Assembly: GCA_019752535.1 (NCBI GenBank) | Contig: JAIEMA010000032.1 | Coordinates: forward strand, 1 to 64,000 | Direction of reading: 5' to 3' | Length of the DNA stretch: 64,000 nt | From: Bacteriovoracaceae bacterium | GTDB lineage: Bacteria > Bdellovibrionota > Bacteriovoracia > Bacteriovoracales > Bacteriovoracaceae | Shown here: positions 24,052-32,877 of the stretch, piece after piece | How positions within the stretch are numbered: the stretch's first letter is position 1 | Layout: every line of letters starts with the position of its first letter | Position numbers and translations under genes: made by a program | The notes under the pieces: generated by a model | Database searches by the model: none | Told to the model about the DNA's origin: nothing | The model's input: the letters and a program-made list of their open reading frames with translations, nothing else

Positions 24052-24957
24052 GTGGATCAAGAGTTATTTGATTGGCTGCTTCTTATTGGCCGATGGGTGC
24101 ATATTACAGTCGCAGTCACATGGATTGGAACCAGCATTTTCTTTATGTGGATGGATCGCACCTTTAAGCCGAATCCAAATTCGACACGCCCAGGTCATGT
24201 GGGGGAGTTGTGGATGGTTCATGGTGGTGGCTTCTATCATGTGGAAAAACTTCTTTTAGGCCCAACTAAAGTTCCAGACGAGCTTCATTGGTTTAAGTGG
24301 GAATCCTATTGGACGTGGATGAGTGGGATGTTTCTTGTGGCCATGTATTTCTATACCGATGGTGGCGGCTACCTACTTGACTCCTCTGTCTCTGATATTA
24401 CTTACGGTCCTGCTGTGGCCTTAAGTCTCTTTTCTATTTTTGGCTCTTGGTTTTTCTATGATTTTGTTTGGGAAACAGAGCTCACTAAAAAGAACGCGTT
24501 GATCGGACACATCCTTACTCTCGCTTGGTTTGCAGGCATGAGTTATGTGTTGTGCAAATTTCTCAATGGTCGCGCGGCTTATATTCACATCGGTGGCATG
24601 TTGGGCACATGGATGACGGCCAACGTTTTCATGCGCATCATTCCTCGTCAGTTAAAAATGGTTGAAGCCTCTGCTAAAGGTGAGCCGGTCAATCAGGACT
24701 GGGGCAAAAACGCCAAGAATCGCTCGACTCATAATACCTATTTCACGTTGCCTGTGATTTTCATCATGCTCTCTAATCACTTCCCAGCCACTTACGATCA
24801 TCCTCATAACGCTTTCGTTCTTTTATGTATTGCTCTCGCGGGTGCGAGCATCCGTGAGTATTTTGTGATTCGACTGCAAAAGCCACAGCGCGCGATTGGC
24901 ATGGCCATTTTTGGCGTAGCGATTTTGATCGCGATGTCTTGGTACACTCACACTTAA
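24052..24957 (+). CDS. puuD: PuuD-like urate hydroxylase, membrane part (PF06181), no cytochrome domain
   Basis: A membrane protein of about eight helices with the urate-oxidase N-terminal signature: WVHITVAVTWIGTSIFFMWMD at the start, GGGFYHVEKLLLGP, FKWESYWTWMSGM, GTWMTANVFMRIIPRQLKMV and LPVIFIMLSNHFP. PuuD oxidises urate to 5-hydroxyisourate and normally carries a C-terminal cytochrome c domain. Here the protein ends after the membrane part, so electrons must go to another carrier. The start is GTG at 24052, chosen because GAGGGAG lies eight bases before it; the TTG at 24037 overlaps that site. Next gene is hydroxyisourate hydrolase, which supports the assignment. Confidence 0.87.
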   Translation: MDQELFDWLLLIGRWVHITVAVTWIGTSIFFMWMDRTFKPNPNSTRPGHVGELWMVHGGGFYHVEKLLLGPTKVPDELHWFKWESYWTWMSGMFLVAMYFYTDGGGYLLDSSVSDITYGPAVALSLFSIFGSWFFYDFVWETELTKKNALIGHILTLAWFAGMSYVLCKFLNGRAAYIHIGGMLGTWMTANVFMRIIPRQLKMVEASAKGEPVNQDWGKNAKNRSTHNTYFTLPVIFIMLSNHFPATYDHPHNAFVLLCIALAGASIREYFVIRLQKPQRAIGMAIFGVAILIAMSWYTHT

Positions 24958-24966
24958 AGGATTTCT

Positions 24967-25284
24967 ATGATCAGCACTCATATTCTTGATACCTCTAGAG
25001 GACTTCCTGCTGCCAACGTGAAGGTGGTATTAGAGAAAAAAACGGCTAATAACTGGAATGAAGTGGGCTCTGGAGTCACGAACACGGATGGCCGCCACGC
25101 TTTTGAAATACCTTATGAAGCTGGTGATTATCGTCTGACGTTTATGATTGAAGACTATTTTAAGAATCAAGAGAGCTTCTTTCTCAACACTCCAGTGGTC
25201 TTTCGTGTGAGTGATACCAAACGTAAATATCATGTCCCTCTTCTTTTAAACCCATACGGTCTCTCAACTTACCGAGGCAGTTAA
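24967..25284 (+). CDS. uraH: 5-hydroxyisourate hydrolase (transthyretin-like)
   Basis: Converts 5-hydroxyisourate to OHCU. The 105-residue protein has the diagnostic N-terminal STHILDTSRGLPA (catalytic His), the central Arg region and the C-terminal tetrapeptide YRGS, the active-site tail of hydroxyisourate hydrolases that separates them from transthyretin. Nine bases after puuD, and its stop codon overlaps the start of the fusion gene in TAATG, so translation of the last two genes is coupled. Confidence 0.95.
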   Translation: MISTHILDTSRGLPAANVKVVLEKKTANNWNEVGSGVTNTDGRHAFEIPYEAGDYRLTFMIEDYFKNQESFFLNTPVVFRVSDTKRKYHVPLLLNPYGLSTYRGS

Positions 25285-28200
25285 TGTATTCAGCATTTTT
25301 ATCTCCAGCATTTAAGGCTTATCTTTTAGCCCAGTCTTCTCCTGTGAAGGGAGTAGACGGTCTTAAGCAAGTGGGCATGGGCTCAGGTCTTGAGGATCAA
25401 GCGTCACTGCAGTTCTTATGTGAGCTCTATGTGGCACTTAAGCCTGAACTTCAAAAGGTATTAAAACGTCGAGAAAGTGATCGTAAATTCATCGATGAGC
25501 GCACGCGTGCACTTTATGAATTTAATTCTGAATATAAGATTGATTACACCACGAGCGATTACAAAACGGTTTTGGGTCTAGAAGATGGTGAAGGCCGGAT
25601 TGTGGTGGGACCAAAGAGAGCGGACTATGTGAAAAAGGGTGGCGATCCCATTGCTCCCTTGCCTGAGTATCTCAAAGGGCCGCACGTCACTTTGTTTGGA
25701 CCTCCTGATAATGCGAAACTTGCCGTCAATGCGATGAATGCCTTTCATCGCAAACTCTCTGGTGAGCCCGCTATTGTTGAAACTCTTCTCTCTGATAAAT
25801 CCCTCTCTCCTAAATGGGGAGCCGATGATGAAGATTCTAAAACACCACTTCGCTCCGATTTGATTTCGGCCGGAGTGAATCTCACCAATTGTTTCAATAA
25901 AACAATCGTGGAAGTCGATGAAAAGTCAGGAAAGAGGTATGAACTTCAAAAAGAAAATCTCGCTCTTCCTATTAAGCGCTTTCCAGGACTTGCTCTTCCA
26001 AGTTTCTTCTTGTTCTTGAAAGATGAACCTCTGCCTTTACATCTTTATGATTTTGCGATGCACTTTTTCCACAACCACACCAAGCCCGAGGCATGTGTGT
26101 TCTATGTTCCAAAGTTAGAGAACGAAGAAGAGGCGCGCTACATCCGACTGATGATGGAGACGGCCGAAAAACTGATTCAGAGGAAAACTCCAGCATACAA
26201 AATGGGGACGATTCGTCTGATGATCGTTCTAGAGAATCCACGTGCGATTTTTAGAGCGCATGAAATGATGGATGAGATGTATCCTTATTTTGCGGGCGCA
26301 TCCCTCGGATGGCATGACTATCTGGCTTCAACGGCGCGCCTGTTTAAAGAAGATGGGAATTATCGCATACCGGTTAAAGCTGATCCGAATATTGTGATCA
26401 ACTACATTAAGGCTTCACATCGCCTGCTTGCCGATGTCGTGGGGCCACGTGGTGGTATTAAAGTCGGTGGCATGTATGGGATTCTCCCCATCGGCACTGA
26501 CATTAAGAGTGCAAGTTTTCAGATCACTCTTAAAGGTTATTTTAAAGATGTTGTGACTCAAATGAAGCGTGATCTTACTGGCTTTTGGGTCGCGCATCCC
26601 GACTTTGTGCGCCTGGGTCTGACTCTTGTCGTAGCGTGGAAGAAGCATGCGGCCGGAGACTCTGCTCCTTTGCATGCAATGGTCAATGAGCTTTTAGAAC
26701 CAAAATACGCTCAAGAAATTCTTCAATTTATAGCAGGTCCTGATATTCAAGGTCTTAATCCAGATGATGCCCTATATGCACGCTCTTTGATTGTTGCTGA
26801 TATCAAGGAATCGAATTACATCGCGAATAATCATCCTGATGAAATTCGCTACAACGTCTTTCAGTGCCTGCAATATCTGGCCGATTGGCTGACAGGAAAT
26901 GGATGTGTCGCGCTTCCGGCGCAAATTGAAGGTGTGGCCGTTCGTGTGATGGATGATCTCGCGACCACTGAGCGATCACGCTGGGAAGTGTGGCATGAGA
27001 TTCGTCATGGAAGATTTGCCCTAGAAGACTTCTTGCGTATAGCCCATGAGGAGTTGCATTTCATTCGAAAAGATCTCTCTGATGAGAAGAAGATTGTGCA
27101 AGTGAAGTGGGATGAGAGAACAGCGAAATGGTATCCGATTGCTCTCAAATTAATGGTGAAGCTCATGACAGATGCTGAGCCGGCTGAATTTGCAACTGAA
27201 CTCCTGCTGCCATTTACGATTGATAAAGTCCGAGAGAGTGAAGACCCTTGGGCTGAAGTTCTCGCTATTGATGCGGATAAATTTAAAATGGATTCCTATA
27301 TTATCCGCTTTAATGATTACTTTGAATGCCTGGGCTCTCAGCGTTTTGCGACAGTCATGGCCCACTGCCTAGTCCCTGATCTTAAAAAAGGGGAGGCGAT
27401 CGCAAGATCATTCACTTTAGATGAGATCAATGAAGCGGCTTCTTTTCACGGTGATATTGGAGAAGGAAAAAAAACACTCGATTCCCATGCTCAAAGAGAG
27501 CAGGAAAAGGTCTTCGCTGAAGATGAGGCACTCAAATCGAATTTAAGAAAGAGTGGTCAGGAGTATAAGGAGAAATTTGGATTTAAGTTCTTAGTTTCGG
27601 CCCAAGGCAAGTCGGGCAGTGAGATGCTTAAAATTCTTCAAACTCGTATTCAGCAGTCCTCAGTCGATGAGCTTGAAAATGCTCGAGGCGCACTTTGGGA
27701 GATTGCACTCAAGCGTTTAAAAACGTTAAAGAAGTATGAGAAGAGTGATCTTTTTGAAAAAGTTTTTAAAAATTTTAACATACCGAGCGCTCAGATCTCT
27801 CTGTCTCACAAAAAAGGGATGCAGCACTTCTCATTTGGTGAGGGCATTACTTCTCGCACTTTCTTTGAAGTCGCTTCTTTAAGTAAAAGTGTCGCGAGTG
27901 CTTTTGCGATAGAATATTTTTCTGCAAGAGATATTAAACTCTCAACTTCAGTCAATTCATTGCTAGAAAAAACGAAATCTCCGTTTCGTCTCTCCTCAAA
28001 TGAGGTCACGATTGAGCATCTTATGCGCCATCAAGCCCTCAATATGCATTATGTTTTTGGTGTGCCTGCCAATAAAGCAATGCCAAAGATTTCTGAGTTT
28101 TTAAATGGCAACAAAGAGTATGGCTATCCACCCATTGAAGTCATCTGTAAGCCTGGAAGTGAATTTCATTACTCAGGCGGGGGATATATCGTCCTTGAGC

Positions 28201-29894
28201 ATTTAATAGAAGCTCATTCAGGTCAAGCGATTGCAGATCTTACTCATGATTTTCTTCATGCCCTTGAGATGTATGATTTTACTTTCACGCAAGAAACGAT
28301 CGCTGAAAAATCCTATGCCACAGGTTTTAAAGAAGACGGCACAAAAATAGCTGGCGATCGTCTGATGTTCCCAGCTTTTGCTGCTGGGGGCATGGGAACT
28401 TCTGATTCTGTGATTCAGTTTTTAAAACATCTCACGACTGCTTATCAAAAAAACGATGGCTCAGGCCCCATCAGTCATACGACCGCCCGCTGGATGCTGT
28501 TTGGTGAAGATAAGGGATGCATGGACTTCATGGGCTCACGCATGGGTCTGGGAGTCTTTATTGCTGAAGCCGGTGATAATCGCTTTGCTGTTCATCAAGG
28601 TGCTAACGATGGATTCCGCTGTTTGTATCTTTACTGTTTTGCAGGCCCTGATGCCGGTAAGGGCCTTGTTACCCTTTGCACAGGCGAGCTAAATGGTGTG
28701 CTGTTTAATGCCACTGTGGCGCAAGAAGCGCTTAAACTTTTGGATGTCACTGGAATTGATTACTCTAAGTTTGAAGCAAATTTTGATCCAAAGAATTTAA
28801 AACAAGAAGAAGTGGTGAACATTGGTTATCGCAATCTTGTCTTTAAAGCCTTCACTCCCACAAGAGCAGAAGAGATTATTGTTAAAGGTCCTCTGGACCC
28901 TTTAGCGAGTGAAAATCTTGCAGTGGGGGCGACTGTTTTAAATGTCACGAATGATAAGTTTGCTCGTGCTGAAAATCTTTTTAGTCCCTATCTTCCTATT
29001 TTTGACCCTGAACTTTTTGGAAAGCAGGGCAAGATCATGGACAGTTGGGAATCTGTGAGACACAACCCGCTCCCGTGTGATGAGCTGATTTTTAAAATGA
29101 AGCAGGCGAGTTCTATTCGCTATGTCTCTCTTTCAACAAAATATCATCACGGCAATCAAGCGCCGGCCGTGCGCCTTGAAGCCAAGACGGAGAAGGGCTG
29201 GATTGAATTGATGCCTAAAACTGATCTTGTGGGGCACGCGATCAAGTGGGTGGATCTCGGAAGTGAGTCCATAAAAGTTCAAGAGATTAAAGTTCAAATG
29301 ATTCCTGATGGTGGACTCTCTCGGCTAGGTCTCTATCTTAAAAAGCCTCAAGATAAGATGATGAGTGAAGTTTATAAGGATGAAATTCCAAAGACACTCA
29401 AACCTCTCTCGCTCCCGTTTAGAGATGATATCAAAAACTACACTAAGAATTTAAAGACCGGAGAGCTTGTGAATCTGGCGAGTCTGGCTTTTGGGGCAAA
29501 GGTTTTGAGCGCTTCTAACGAGCACTATGGGCCAGCCGCTCAAGTGATTTCACCCTATAAGCCTCTTAATATGTTCGATGGAATGGAGTCGGCCAGAAGC
29601 CGTATTCCAGGGCACTATGAAGAGGCCGTGATTGCTTTGGCTAAATCGGCAAAAATTGATTCACTACTTTTGGATTTTACTTATTTCGTGAATAACAACC
29701 CTCTTGAAGTCTCAGTCGAAGGTTTATCTGATGGCAAATGGATTGAACTGATGCCGAGAATGAATGTGAAGTCATTTGCAGGCTCGCAAGGAAAGTTTCG
29801 CGTGAATGAAAAGGCAATTGTCTCACAGGTTAAGGTAAGAACTTATCCTTGTGGTGGATTGAATCGCGTAAAAGTTTTTGGAGATTGGTCTTAG
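25284..29894 (+). CDS. Four-domain fusion: malate synthase / OHCU decarboxylase / serine hydrolase / allantoicase
   Basis: A 1536-residue soluble protein. Residues 1-600 are a malate synthase: Arg232 in the RxxG element, Mg ligands Glu317 (VLEN) and Asp345 (GWHDYL), and the probable base Asp558 (VMDDLATTERS). Residues 665-820 are an OHCU decarboxylase (UraD) with His722 in FHGDIGEG, Glu739 in the REQ element and YKEKFGFKFLVSAQGKS. Residues 825-1160 are a class C beta-lactamase/esterase-like serine hydrolase: S865-L-S-K868, Y963-S-G and H1104-Q-G. Residues 1195-1536 are two allantoicase repeats (MDSWESVRHN near 1252 and MFDGMESARSR near 1430). All domains look intact. The protein would produce S-allantoin, cleave allantoate, and condense glyoxylate with acetyl-CoA. 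The serine hydrolase may open the hydantoin ring of allantoin. Confidence 0.88.
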   Translation: MYSAFLSPAFKAYLLAQSSPVKGVDGLKQVGMGSGLEDQASLQFLCELYVALKPELQKVLKRRESDRKFIDERTRALYEFNSEYKIDYTTSDYKTVLGLEDGEGRIVVGPKRADYVKKGGDPIAPLPEYLKGPHVTLFGPPDNAKLAVNAMNAFHRKLSGEPAIVETLLSDKSLSPKWGADDEDSKTPLRSDLISAGVNLTNCFNKTIVEVDEKSGKRYELQKENLALPIKRFPGLALPSFFLFLKDEPLPLHLYDFAMHFFHNHTKPEACVFYVPKLENEEEARYIRLMMETAEKLIQRKTPAYKMGTIRLMIVLENPRAIFRAHEMMDEMYPYFAGASLGWHDYLASTARLFKEDGNYRIPVKADPNIVINYIKASHRLLADVVGPRGGIKVGGMYGILPIGTDIKSASFQITLKGYFKDVVTQMKRDLTGFWVAHPDFVRLGLTLVVAWKKHAAGDSAPLHAMVNELLEPKYAQEILQFIAGPDIQGLNPDDALYARSLIVADIKESNYIANNHPDEIRYNVFQCLQYLADWLTGNGCVALPAQIEGVAVRVMDDLATTERSRWEVWHEIRHGRFALEDFLRIAHEELHFIRKDLSDEKKIVQVKWDERTAKWYPIALKLMVKLMTDAEPAEFATELLLPFTIDKVRESEDPWAEVLAIDADKFKMDSYIIRFNDYFECLGSQRFATVMAHCLVPDLKKGEAIARSFTLDEINEAASFHGDIGEGKKTLDSHAQREQEKVFAEDEALKSNLRKSGQEYKEKFGFKFLVSAQGKSGSEMLKILQTRIQQSSVDELENARGALWEIALKRLKTLKKYEKSDLFEKVFKNFNIPSAQISLSHKKGMQHFSFGEGITSRTFFEVASLSKSVASAFAIEYFSARDIKLSTSVNSLLEKTKSPFRLSSNEVTIEHLMRHQALNMHYVFGVPANKAMPKISEFLNGNKEYGYPPIEVICKPGSEFHYSGGGYIVLEHLIEAHSGQAIADLTHDFLHALEMYDFTFTQETIAEKSYATGFKEDGTKIAGDRLMFPAFAAGGMGTSDSVIQFLKHLTTAYQKNDGSGPISHTTARWMLFGEDKGCMDFMGSRMGLGVFIAEAGDNRFAVHQGANDGFRCLYLYCFAGPDAGKGLVTLCTGELNGVLFNATVAQEALKLLDVTGIDYSKFEANFDPKNLKQEEVVNIGYRNLVFKAFTPTRAEEIIVKGPLDPLASENLAVGATVLNVTNDKFARAENLFSPYLPIFDPELFGKQGKIMDSWESVRHNPLPCDELIFKMKQASSIRYVSLSTKYHHGNQAPAVRLEAKTEKGWIELMPKTDLVGHAIKWVDLGSESIKVQEIKVQMIPDGGLSRLGLYLKKPQDKMMSEVYKDEIPKTLKPLSLPFRDDIKNYTKNLKTGELVNLASLAFGAKVLSASNEHYGPAAQVISPYKPLNMFDGMESARSRIPGHYEEAVIALAKSAKIDSLLLDFTYFVNNNPLEVSVEGLSDGKWIELMPRMNVKSFAGSQGKFRVNEKAIVSQVKVRTYPCGGLNRVKVFGDWS

Positions 29895-30481
29895 GCCACA
29901 AATTTTTCAAAGTCAGAGAGACTTTCGGTCTCTCTGGCAAATTTATTAATTCTCAGGAATGTGCCTGTTAACTCTTGAGCGACTTTTTCTAAATTGTAGC
30001 TTTCAGGTCTTAATTCTTTTTCTAATGCAATTTTTCCCATAATAATCGCCAATGGATTATTGATCATGTGCCTTATCTCTTTATCTTGTACTTGGCGCAA
30101 GCTGGCATTGTTATGTTCAAGTCCTCTTTCATCAGTGACGTCATTTTGAAAACCCATATAAAAGAATTTTTTTTCGTGTTGGAACGGTATCATAAGAAGG
30201 CGATTCAAGAAGGGGGTTTTATCTTTTTTATAATTCACTATGTCTTGGACGCAGGCCATGTTGTTTGCAAAAGATTCTTTCATAAACTGGACTGTCTCTT
30301 TGGAGGTGAGTTCACCTTGTAAAAAGGCAAGATTTCTTCCTACAGCTTCATCTTTACTGTAGCCTGTGTTTTTTTCGAACCTATTGTTTACATAAATACA
30401 GTTTCTTTCACGTGTATTCATATCCACAATCACAAGACAATCGACAAAATGATCGCCTACATATTTAAGAAGGTTGAGCAT
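29891..30481 (-). CDS. Cys-less LOV domain protein with a kinase-like dimerisation helix
   Basis: Residues 10-118 form a LOV-type PAS domain with flavin-pocket residues kept: Asn50 in GRN, Asn83 in NYKKD, Asn93 in FLNRL and Gln112 in GFQNDVTDE. The photoactive Cys of GRNCRFLQ is replaced by Leu51 (GRNLAFLQG). A helical region follows with RHMINNPLA (His138), resembling the H-box of histidine kinases, but the protein ends at 196 residues without an ATPase domain. It may sense redox state or light through the flavin radical and act as an adaptor for another kinase. Stop shares TTAG with the fusion gene. Confidence 0.82.
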   Translation of the reverse strand: MLNLLKYVGDHFVDCLVIVDMNTRERNCIYVNNRFEKNTGYSKDEAVGRNLAFLQGELTSKETVQFMKESFANNMACVQDIVNYKKDKTPFLNRLLMIPFQHEKKFFYMGFQNDVTDERGLEHNNASLRQVQDKEIRHMINNPLAIIMGKIALEKELRPESYNLEKVAQELTGTFLRINKFARETESLSDFEKFVA

Positions 30482-30582
30482 GGATTATTCTAAAATGAAA
30501 GTTGGGTGTCGAAAAGAAAAGGGAGTAAGAGGGAAGAGGTTGCTTCGTTTTTGTCAGGATATTATGAAATCTTTAATAAAAA

Positions 30583-30600
30583 GCCCCTCATTCGAGGGGC
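30583..30600 (-). terminator. Rho-independent terminator after the subtilase gene
   Basis: GCCCCTC/GAGGGGC, a perfect 7-bp G/C stem with a four-base loop, is followed on the minus strand by TTTTTATTAAAG. It lies 16 bases past the subtilase stop codon. Confidence 0.85.
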
Positions 30601-30615
30601 ATTTTATTTAAAACA

Positions 30616-31818
30616 CTACTTTAATGCAGCCGCTGCGTTGGCATAGCCACCTGCAGCTGAGCCTCTTAATTCACCTGTGTTCACAGATGTATCCATTAAA
30701 AGTTGACGTATTTCGATGGGAGAGAGATTCGAATTTTTTGAAAGCATAAGACCTACCACACCAGCGACGTGGGGAGTGGCCATCGAAGTTCCAGACATCT
30801 TCTTGTATCCACCACCAGCTACTGAAGAGTAGATATCAACACCTGGAGCAAAAACGTGAACGGATTGAGCGCCAAAATTTGAGAAGCTCGCTTTCTTTCC
30901 ACGTCCATCCATTGCTCCAACTGAGATCATGTTGTCTGTTTCATAGCTTGCTGGATAAGAAGGATTAGCATCGTTGTCATTTGATTCATTACCGGCCGCT
31001 GCGACAAAAACGATTCCGGCTTGCTCAGCCGCTTTGATGGCATCGAGAAGAGACTGCGTGAATCCACCGCCGCCCCAAGAGTTACTCATGACATTCACTC
31101 CACGTTTCATGGCATAGTCGATCGCAAGGATCGCACCTTCAAGTGAGCCTGAGCCATCATCTCCTAAAAATTTAACAGGAAGAATTTGAACTTTCGCCAT
31201 GACACCTGCAATTCCAACAGTGTCATGTTGTGCGCCAATCACACCTGCACAATGGGTCCCATGGCCGTGGCCATCCATTGGGTCAGCATCAGTGTTGGCA
31301 AAGTCATAGCCATAAACGTCATCGATATAACCGTTACCATCATCATCTACACCTGCTGTTCCATTTTTTTCAGCCTCATTGATCATGATTTGATTTTTAA
31401 GATCGGGGTGAGTGTAATCGACACCAGTATCAATGACAGCGATTTTAACTTTCTTTGAACCTGTGGTGATTTTCCAAGCTTCAATGGCATTGATATCAAC
31501 ACCCTTCACACCCGGTGCAAAGATGCTGCCCGAGTTTCTGCCCGTATTCTCAAGGCCCCATTGCTTTTTGTAGTCAGCATCGTTAGTAAGAGTTTTATAA
31601 GTGATATTTTCTTCAGCATACTCGATGCCTGGAATTGATTTTACATTGGCGAGAAAACTTTTATCACTGCTCTTTACAACAGCAAAATTTCCAAGCGCTA
31701 CGTTTAAGGCGCGTGCGTTGGGAAGAGAGTTGAGTGCTTTTTGTGAGCTGTATTTAACGATGTATTCAGCTGAGAGTGCGGGAAAGGATACTAAGGCGAG
31801 TACTGCCAATGCTTTCAT
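30616..31818 (-). CDS. Secreted subtilisin-like serine protease (S8)
   Basis: Signal peptide (MKALAVLALVSFPALSAEY) and an inhibitor-I9-like propeptide to about residue 75, then the S8 catalytic domain. The triad is visible: Asp in AVIDTGVDYTHPDLK, His in GHGHGTHCAGVIG and Ser in GTSMATPHVAGVVG. Ca-binding-like NEAEKNGTAGVDDDGNGY is also present. Length 400 is typical of bacterial exported subtilases. A broad-specificity extracellular protease fits a predatory or scavenging life style. A strong GGAGG precedes the ATG and a rho-independent terminator follows. Confidence 0.94.
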   Translation of the reverse strand: MKALAVLALVSFPALSAEYIVKYSSQKALNSLPNARALNVALGNFAVVKSSDKSFLANVKSIPGIEYAEENITYKTLTNDADYKKQWGLENTGRNSGSIFAPGVKGVDINAIEAWKITTGSKKVKIAVIDTGVDYTHPDLKNQIMINEAEKNGTAGVDDDGNGYIDDVYGYDFANTDADPMDGHGHGTHCAGVIGAQHDTVGIAGVMAKVQILPVKFLGDDGSGSLEGAILAIDYAMKRGVNVMSNSWGGGGFTQSLLDAIKAAEQAGIVFVAAAGNESNDNDANPSYPASYETDNMISVGAMDGRGKKASFSNFGAQSVHVFAPGVDIYSSVAGGGYKKMSGTSMATPHVAGVVGLMLSKNSNLSPIEIRQLLMDTSVNTGELRGSAAGGYANAAAALK

Positions 31819-31925
31819 AAAAATCCTCCATGATTTTTGTATGAAAAGATTGTTTCATGGAATTTGAATGACAAACTCTGTGTAAGGAAGTGTTGGGATT
31901 AAGTTTTATCAATTGATCAAATTGC

Positions 31926-32837
31926 TTAAAACCCAGTTTTTACCTTTAACTCGCCCTTGGAGCCTAACTTCAATGTCGCCTTGGTGTTAAACGGTAGCGG
32001 AGCATTCTTGTCGCCATGCCCACAAGGCATGCCTTTGAGAACTGGAATGCCTATCTCTTTAGCAAAAGAGTCAAGTGCTTCACCCGTTCTATCAACTCCA
32101 TCCTTCTCTTCGCCCTCAGTGAAATCACCTAAGACAATGGCCTTAACCCCTTCGAGAAGTCCGGCCTGAGTCAAATGAACGAGCATTCGGTGGATGGCAT
32201 AGCCGCGCTCACCGACATCTTCTAAGAAGAGAATTTTGCCTTTCGCTTCAAGCTCCCAACCTGTGCCGATAGAGCATTCTAGCAAGCGCAGATTTCCACC
32301 CGTCACACTTCCCGTAATCGTCTTCTTTTTCTTAGCGGCTTCATTCATAGGCTTAAGATTAGAGAACGTGATCTCTTTAAGTTTTCCGCGAAGAAGTTGA
32401 TCATACATTTTGAGATCAGCTTTTTTTGCTTTCGTGTCCATCTGTGTGAGTACACGCCCATGGATCGTGGGCCAATTCCACTCTTGAGTGAGATAGAGAT
32501 GAAGAGCAGTGACGTCACTGAAGCCAATGAGCATTTTTGGAGTTTTGGGCTTTTTCAATTTTTGTAAATAAGGAATCAGGCGAGCTGAGCCATAGCCTCC
32601 GCGCAGGCACCACAAGACTTGTGAGTTTGAAGCGAGAGCATCTTTCATGTGCTTGATCTGATTTTCTAAGGGAGCAGCAAAAAAGAGGCGAGGTTTTAAA
32701 AGATCTTTAGGGAGATGCACATTGAAGTCATGCTTATGAAGCCACTCAAGGCCACGATTAAGTTTTTCAATCGGTGCCGCTGAGGCAGGGGCAATGATGT
32801 CAATTTGTGAGTCGTCTTTAAGCGGTAGCCATTTCAT
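31926..32837 (-). CDS. ldcA: LD-carboxypeptidase (peptidase S66)
   Basis: Removes the terminal D-Ala from the tetrapeptides of murein in recycling. The S66 catalytic residues are present: the nucleophile in GFSDVT (Ser107), Glu in LFLEDVGE and His in PCGHGDKNAPL. WCLRGGYGSARL is another signature. No signal peptide, so the enzyme is probably cytoplasmic. Its Shine-Dalgarno sequence lies in the arm of the terminator hairpin of the preceding gene, an unusual arrangement that may control its translation. Confidence 0.92.
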   Translation of the reverse strand: MKWLPLKDDSQIDIIAPASAAPIEKLNRGLEWLHKHDFNVHLPKDLLKPRLFFAAPLENQIKHMKDALASNSQVLWCLRGGYGSARLIPYLQKLKKPKTPKMLIGFSDVTALHLYLTQEWNWPTIHGRVLTQMDTKAKKADLKMYDQLLRGKLKEITFSNLKPMNEAAKKKKTITGSVTGGNLRLLECSIGTGWELEAKGKILFLEDVGERGYAIHRMLVHLTQAGLLEGVKAIVLGDFTEGEEKDGVDRTGEALDSFAKEIGIPVLKGMPCGHGDKNAPLPFNTKATLKLGSKGELKVKTGF

Positions 32838-32844
32838 AAAAAAT

Positions 32845-32870
32845 CTCCTCCCTTCAATGTAAGGGAGGAG
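32845..32870 (-). terminator. Hairpin that is both terminator and mask of the ldcA ribosome binding site
   Basis: CTCCTCCCTT (32845-32854) and AAGGGAGGAG (32861-32870) in the plus sequence form a perfect 10-bp stem with loop CAATGT. Read on the minus strand it begins seven bases after the stop of the preceding gene, and a T6 run follows directly. The second arm contains AAGGGAGGAG, which is also the Shine-Dalgarno sequence of ldcA; its ATG follows after ATTTTTT. The hairpin should therefore stop upstream transcripts and, in read-through RNA, hide the ribosome binding site. Confidence 0.75.
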
Positions 32871-32877
32871 AGAGGAT

